Part shown: positions 58,203-64,000 of the stretch, in pieces
Layout: each line of letters begins with the position of its first letter
How positions within the stretch are numbered: position 1 is the first letter of the stretch
Assembly (NCBI GenBank): GCA_037179385.1
Contig: CM074193.1
Coordinates: 37,722,846-37,786,845, forward strand
DNA from: Holothuria scabra
Taxonomy: Eukaryota; Echinodermata; Holothuroidea; Aspidochirotida; Holothuriidae
Length of the DNA stretch: 64,000 nt
Direction: 5' to 3'
Notes under the pieces: generated by a model
Seen by the model: the letters and a program-made list of their open reading frames with translations, nothing else
Database searches by the model: none
What the model was told of the DNA's origin: nothing
Program-made: the position numbers and the translations under genes

Positions 58203-61200
58203 GCAGGCATTAACCATCTTTGGTCACTTGAAACAACAATGCCCCCCTTAGAGTGAATTGCCATAGAACAGAAGCTTCTATTATAAATACTACATGTCTT
58301 TGCCCTTGTTTACACAATATCTCCAATACTTACACCCACATAGAAACACAACACATATGATTCCCCATACCCTCACTAATAATTCTTTCTGTAAAAAGTT
58401 TATGATCTTTTTATTGGAATGTTTATCCTTTTTCCCAGTTATCAAACTATACAGGTTTTTACAGTTCAAATAATATTTTAGCATCTGTAGTTCCATACAT
58501 TTCTATTTTTGTACCTTCATCTGCAACTAATCATACTAGCTACATGGCTATACTAGCATTTCCTCAACGGAAATATATATCCTTCAGACAATTCTTGTAC
58601 TGAAACATAATCCAATAACATATATTATTGGGATATATTTTAGTACAAAAATTTTCTGAAGTTACAAAATGGTTTCAAGAGAGCTCCTGTAAGATCAGGA
58701 CTAAGAAAAATGTTTCTTTCCCAGGAAGGGAGTATTTACTTCCCTGGAAGGGAATAAATTTCCCCACAGTTCTCCCTTTCATTTTCATATACAGAAAAGG
58801 AAAACTTCTCTCTGATTGTCTGCTATACTTTTGCTGCCATGTTTTCATCAAGATATAGAGATGCACAGTACTGTACAGTATTTATATTCTACACAATTTG
58901 TAATAATGATACTGTACAATGGTTTAGCAGGACTACTAAATGATACAAATGATACAGACTGTATAAAACACATCGGCCCAAAAATTCGATGTCATTTTTT
59001 AAATTTTTGCAACAACTCCAGGGAGTGATTTTGTGTAAATGCTAAAATGATAAGTGGCTAAATTGAGAAGCTACTGTAAAGTAATTTAGAAAAATGTAAT
59101 TGAGCAAGGTACAGACTTGAAGTACGATGTCCAAGATGTAAAACAAAACATATCAGTTAATCTACTTCGATAATATGGTGTCTGAGATGCAAACTTTCAA
59201 AATTTGTCCCTTTTAAGAGGCAATCACTGTTTGTCAGCAAATGGTATCTTTTTGTTCCAGTAACTTTGTTTTTCCTTTTTTAACAGATTATTTACCAGAT
59301 TTAACAGACATTGAAGAAGTCTTTCAAGTGAGATAAAATATTCCTGTGACATTACCTACCATTGAATGGGAATTTGTAATTTTGTTCAAGTAGCAAAGTT
59401 CTACACAGATGCAGAACTATCTACAGAATATCCATATGGTTACAACTCACAATGCATTACTTTTAGCTCAATGCATGGTTGTGGTACAGAATAAAGTTGT
59501 GGAAAACATGTTAAAACAACTCTGATGGCCCACTTAAATTGAAACTTCAAACTTTGCATCCAGCTACTATGAGGACGCCCTATTTAGAAGTTCATGTTAT
59601 CAGACCTCCTTAAAAAATTCTTGGATGACAGTGTTTTGCATAGTCTGCTAAGGACTCATACTACCACATCACTCACTAAGAGAGAGTAATAACTTTTTGG
59701 AAACATAGCAAGGTGGCTTCAGAGAGAGCTAAGAATAGCAAACATGGCTGGCTGAAAAGGGAAAGAGGGATATAAAAATATCTGCAGAATATACTGCTTT
59801 AAGTTGTGTGAAAAATTTTCAGTATTTCAAATCTTAGAATAAACAGTATCTTTTCTATTAAGATGGAAGTTCAATCAAAGGGATTGATTAATCATTTATT
59901 TTTTGCATCACATCCAAAAATATTTTCGTTATCTAAGACTTCTATTATACATATATAAAATGTACCCTGTGAGGGCAAACATTAGTAACACTGCTCCAGT
60001 AGTTCATTTCATGATAGAAGAGACTGGTGATTTTCACAGGCCTCCACTACAATCCAGTATGAAACCAATGGGTCTCAAGAATGTTTTAAAACTTCAAGGT
60101 GATACATTTGGTATTATTTTTGAAAATTATGAGCAATCATGTATCGAGGAATCCAATTGGCCCTTGCTTCCAGGGACTTTAGCCTGCCATTAGTGGGTCC
60201 ATCAGCCTATAATCGTCTTTATTTATTGTTAACATGAATTTCAAATCCTCATATTTAGTGAAAATGGAGAATTGAAGATACAAATACGTGTACAACCATC
60301 CATGATAGAGTTAAGCAAGGAAATCAAAAGATACAAAGGTGACGGACCCCAGATATGGCCGACTGAAATCAGACCATTACTTGCTGTCCGGATTCGTGTA
60401 TACTGCAGAATACATACAGGTATGTACATACAGAAATGCATACAAAATACAGGAATGCATGCACACAGGCACACAGGATGCAGTGCTTACAGCAAGATTC
60501 TATCTAGACCAAGATGAAAATAAGAGCTGAAGTTACAAGTTGAAAAGGATCAAAATCAGGACTCGATTTTCAGAAAAAATATTGATTATCCTTCAGGCAA
60601 CCATTTCAATAATTATAGTTGCTAACATGGCAATTTGGAAACAGTAGTTGTTTTCATGTATTATGATCTTGAGGAATAAAAAGAGGTGATGTTTGAGAGA
60701 CAAAAACACTTAAGTCTGTAATACGGTATGATGGAAAAAGTTGAAAGAGATATCCAAGAGAATCCAAGAGAAATCGTAGAGAATCTGTGAGAAAAATGGT
60801 TGTCCATCAGACAAACAACCTTTGAGTTTTGGTTGTCCATATGGAATTTCATTGTCCCAGACAATCGGACAACCACGAAAATCAAGTCCTGAAAATGCAA
60901 CAAACTGGTGGAATATTAAAAACTAAGAAAATGATTTAAATATTTGGTAAATTTCTTGTTAAAAATATGAAACAAATGCATAAAGAAACTGTACCTCATA
61001 TTAGCACAACATGCTGTGATGGCAAGTTCTGGCATATTCAGCAGGTGAAAGTTGACAATAAACAGGTGAAGAAATTCTTCATTTTCACCCATTTGGGGCA
61101 TGCAAGGAGTTCAGGGGAGGGGGAAAGGGGAGGTTCAAAATTTGACCAAACCAGAATGGTTAATATTAATACCAAATAGTCAATTTGGCTGTATGTGTAA

Positions 61201-64000
61201 TAAACTTCTCAAGAATGTAACTTTTGTAAAAGTTAAAAAAAAAAATTAAATAGAAAGTAAAATGCAAAAGACAGTTGAAATATTAAGGTGAAGATAAAAG
61301 TTTTGACAAATAAAGGAATACTGGAATGGCAACTCAAAAGAGGAACTGAGACAAAGAACAGAGGCAAATCTGAAGGACAATTTTTTCTGCAATACACTCA
61401 AGGTTTGAAGAAGTACTGTAGTTAGTAAGTTAGTTAGGGTTTAACGCCACAACCTAGATTACCTTCTAGTTTAATCTGGTTAAAACTAAGATTGGATAAT
61501 GCATAGTGATGCACAGTTCAAAAAGCAAAATTAGTATGGTGCTTTAAAGAAAATAAAGAGTTTAGTCACCTAACATGCAATTAATTTTTAGAAGGCTTCT
61601 ATCACAATATTGCCAAAATATTTTGTCTTGCAACTTCTCTACACACAACTGTACTGTACATGTGAAGGTTCTTTTTATTATTAAAACCTTCAGACAATTT
61701 AACCTTCATATGGTGCAAGACCTTATAACAGTGGCAACAAGCAACACTTTCTAAAGGTTCCTGCATCTTGTATTGTACTTAAAAAATTCACACCATACAC
61801 ATGTTTTATAAAAAAAAATAAATTATTTATAGACAAAAATTGTGTTGAAGCCAACACAAACACTGGCATGCATGAAATAGGCTAGGGGATCTATTAATCT
61901 TTAAAGATATAGCAGCTAACCCAGAAAAGAACCTGAAGTAAGGTATCTGTTTCAGACAGGCTACTGTAACTGCAAGAACATATACTCTTTAAAGTAAATT
62001 AATAACCTCAAGTTTTCACAAAGTGATTTAAAATTAAGCTAAAAGGTAAAGATGTACAAAATGAAGCATATTGTATGAATTCTACTGAGAAGGCTAGACT
62101 ACACTTATAAACAAGTTGAATTTGAATGCAATTAGGGAGGTATTAAAGCTATACTACTAATCTAATAATTTAGGGAAATTATGTTAATTTTAATAATTGT
62201 CAATCTGTATTCACTGTTTGGGTAAAAACATGATCAAAAGTTTTCTGAACATTCACCCCGAATTTAAATCTTTAATCTTTTTCCAGCTCATGCACTTGCA
62301 ACTGTTGCAAAATACTGCTTCGTTTCCATATCCTGCAAATGCTTACAGTAGCTCCACAATGAAACAAATTAAACTGTCTCGGCATGTACATTATGGTGTC
62401 CCTTGCCTCAACCGGTCGTGTCATGTGCTCTGAACCGTTTATGCAGAGTACAAAATGAAATAAACTACAATGTAGAAAGCAAGCAATAATTTGCATACCA
62501 ATTTACATACATTTATTTGTCAACAAAGTAAAAATTTCAAATTGCTGATACAAAAACTTAATTTCTCTCTTATGAATACATATCAATAAACCTGAAACTT
62601 AGAAAACATTAAGAAGATCACAATTTAACAAAACGAAAGACCCAGAGGTTATGTGCAGTGCAAATAACAAAATTACGGTTGATAGCCAATTAAGACTTAC
62701 TCCAACTACAGTACAACATAGAGTCAGACCCCTTAACACAAACAAAACAATAGCCAATATAAAAGTAGAAAACCGCCTACAGGCATCAGGAAAAAGAAAC
62801 AATAACAACCGAGATAATTTTATCGCAATTTCAAATAAGAAATGGCCTTGTTATCACTGTCATAACAAAATGCTGGTTCTTCGCTTCCATACAATTAGGT
62901 TTTGAAGGACAAACATGGTCCTTGTTTAGTTAGAGTAGGAGGGCTCCTCCTTTTTGGAAAAACTGAAATTCGTCTTTCTCCAGACTTTAATTTTCGAAGA
63001 CTAAAATGCAAAGGAATATTTTGCATTGGAAACAAAAAAGATTTTGTGCAGAATGGTCTCTCATTTTGCACCTTACCCTGCATAAATGCACAATAAACAT
63101 GACTGCAACTACTGAAAGTGTAAGATTTCAAATTTGAAGAACATAATGGTAATTTCTCCTAACCAAACACCAAATATTTCACAAGATCCTGCTCCTTTTC
63201 TTCCATTTTTCTTTTCTTAATTTTTTTTTTCCTGACTTATTCAGCGGACCAACATCAAAGACAAAACAATTTTACATTCATCTGAGAAGCATATAAAGAC
63301 AATGCATTCATGACAGGAAATGTTCCAATTTAAACTAGATACTAAACATGAGTTTACTTTACCTCTCGAAAGAGGTTATCAAACTAATGTTGGAATAAAT
63401 CCACAAGTAGTTCAAAATGTTCTGAAAGATTTTTTATGACCTTTAACCATTTTCCATTGACTTGAAATGGTCTATTCTTGAAATTTTGCTGTTTCACAGT
63501 ATTATAAAATTCTTGTTCAGGAGTATAAACCATGCCAGATTTGAAGATAAAGATGAAGTACTAAGCCATTTATGACATCTAGGAGAATGCAATTCTCTAA
63601 AACTGTTCCTGAAATCTGAAGGCAGTGTTCCCATCTGAGGGGGTTAGGGGCATTTTGTATCCCCACCCTCTTACCAGAAGAAGGTTGGTAAGACATTCCC
63701 TCCCTTTTCATTTTGACAAAAATTAGTGAATGGTCAATATATTTGTTTCTTACTTGAAAAGAAAACACTTTTGTAGTAATGTTGTATTAACTTACACATA
63801 AACTAAATGGACTTTAAAAACCCTTCACATTGCATTTAACTGGGGCCTTGAGGCAAGCTTTTGTAACCCTAGAAACTAAATGGCCTTTAAAACCCTTCAA
63901 ACTGCATTTAAATTGCACTTAAAAGGGGCCTTGAAGCAAGCATTACAAACTCATCTGCTTAAAGATCCAAACTCTGGTTTTGGAATCATAAACTGGCTAT
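58203..64000. other. CpG-poor, probably intronic; no SYTL exon recognised
   Basis: I looked on the minus strand for the Slp homology domain (Rab27-binding helices and zinc finger) and found no open segment with matching cysteines or splice signals. The region 59980-60540 contains repeat words also found near 22500-22700 and 30110-30200 (TGGTCTGATTTCAGTGGGCC and similar). Short frames elsewhere are unsupported. Confidence 0.4.
59287..59327 (+). CDS. Possible small plus-strand exon
   Basis: Between a strong acceptor (ttccttttttaacag) and CAA|gtgaga the plus strand reads YLPDLTDIEEVFQ. The peptide looks protein-like and acidic, but at 41 bp this can occur by chance, and no partner exon was found on the plus strand. 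Weak call. Confidence 0.15.

Noticed and set aside
58290..58496. Minus-strand exon-like segment KELLVRVWGIICVVFLCG with good acceptor and donor
   Set aside because: Joining it to the exon at 57136 creates a stop at the junction or a wrong phase, and the hydrophobic peptide has no family support.

Overview
The window looks like nuclear DNA from an animal, most likely a marine invertebrate. It has GT-AG introns of several kb, no compact gene layout, many short inverted-repeat transposons, tRNA-derived SINE copies and tandem repeats. The repeat style suggests an echinoderm or other invertebrate deuterostome, but the sequence alone does not settle the species.

The only gene I can support is on the minus strand. 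It encodes a synaptotagmin-like protein (SYTL/Slp family, closest in motif to the granuphilin-like SYTL4/5 type). I rebuilt it from nine exons between 57136 and 22294 whose reading phases all agree: two linker exons (57136-56976, 50058-49948), a large acidic linker exon (about 41487-40219), a short exon (35542-35441), two C2A exons (33475-33297, 29441-29177) and three C2B exons (27628-27399, 26578-26370, 22436-22294 with the stop). The N-terminal Rab27-binding domain expected for this family was not found, so the 5' end probably lies beyond 64000. A small extra exon at 46488 would be either a skipped internal exon or an alternative last exon.

Region 1-15800 has no gene I can defend. It is repeat-rich and keeps ordinary CpG frequency: a diverged duplication (1-1800 and 7268-8900), a fold-back element at 3440-3726, MITEs with GTGCTTTCAC-like ends, hAT-like MITEs, and a TGACCT-rich repeat field (8900-12000). 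From about 16.5 kb to the end CpG appears scarce, as expected for a methylated, transcribed gene body in an invertebrate with mosaic methylation. This suggests that the transcription unit reaches several kb past the stop codon.

Inside the gene, introns hold most of the interesting structure. The last intron carries a roughly 2-kb tandem array in two exact length classes (145 and 156 bp), rich in perfect DR1 and DR2 arrangements of the nuclear-receptor half-site TGACCT. The intron between 50058 and 56975 holds a nested transposon stack: a 310-bp MITE split by TTAA-flanked elements and by a 3-kb hAT-like element, which itself contains a 1.6-kb hAT-like element with a perfect 8-bp target duplication. 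Removing the insertions by eye restores the host MITE. No rRNA, tRNA gene, CRISPR array or prokaryotic feature was seen.
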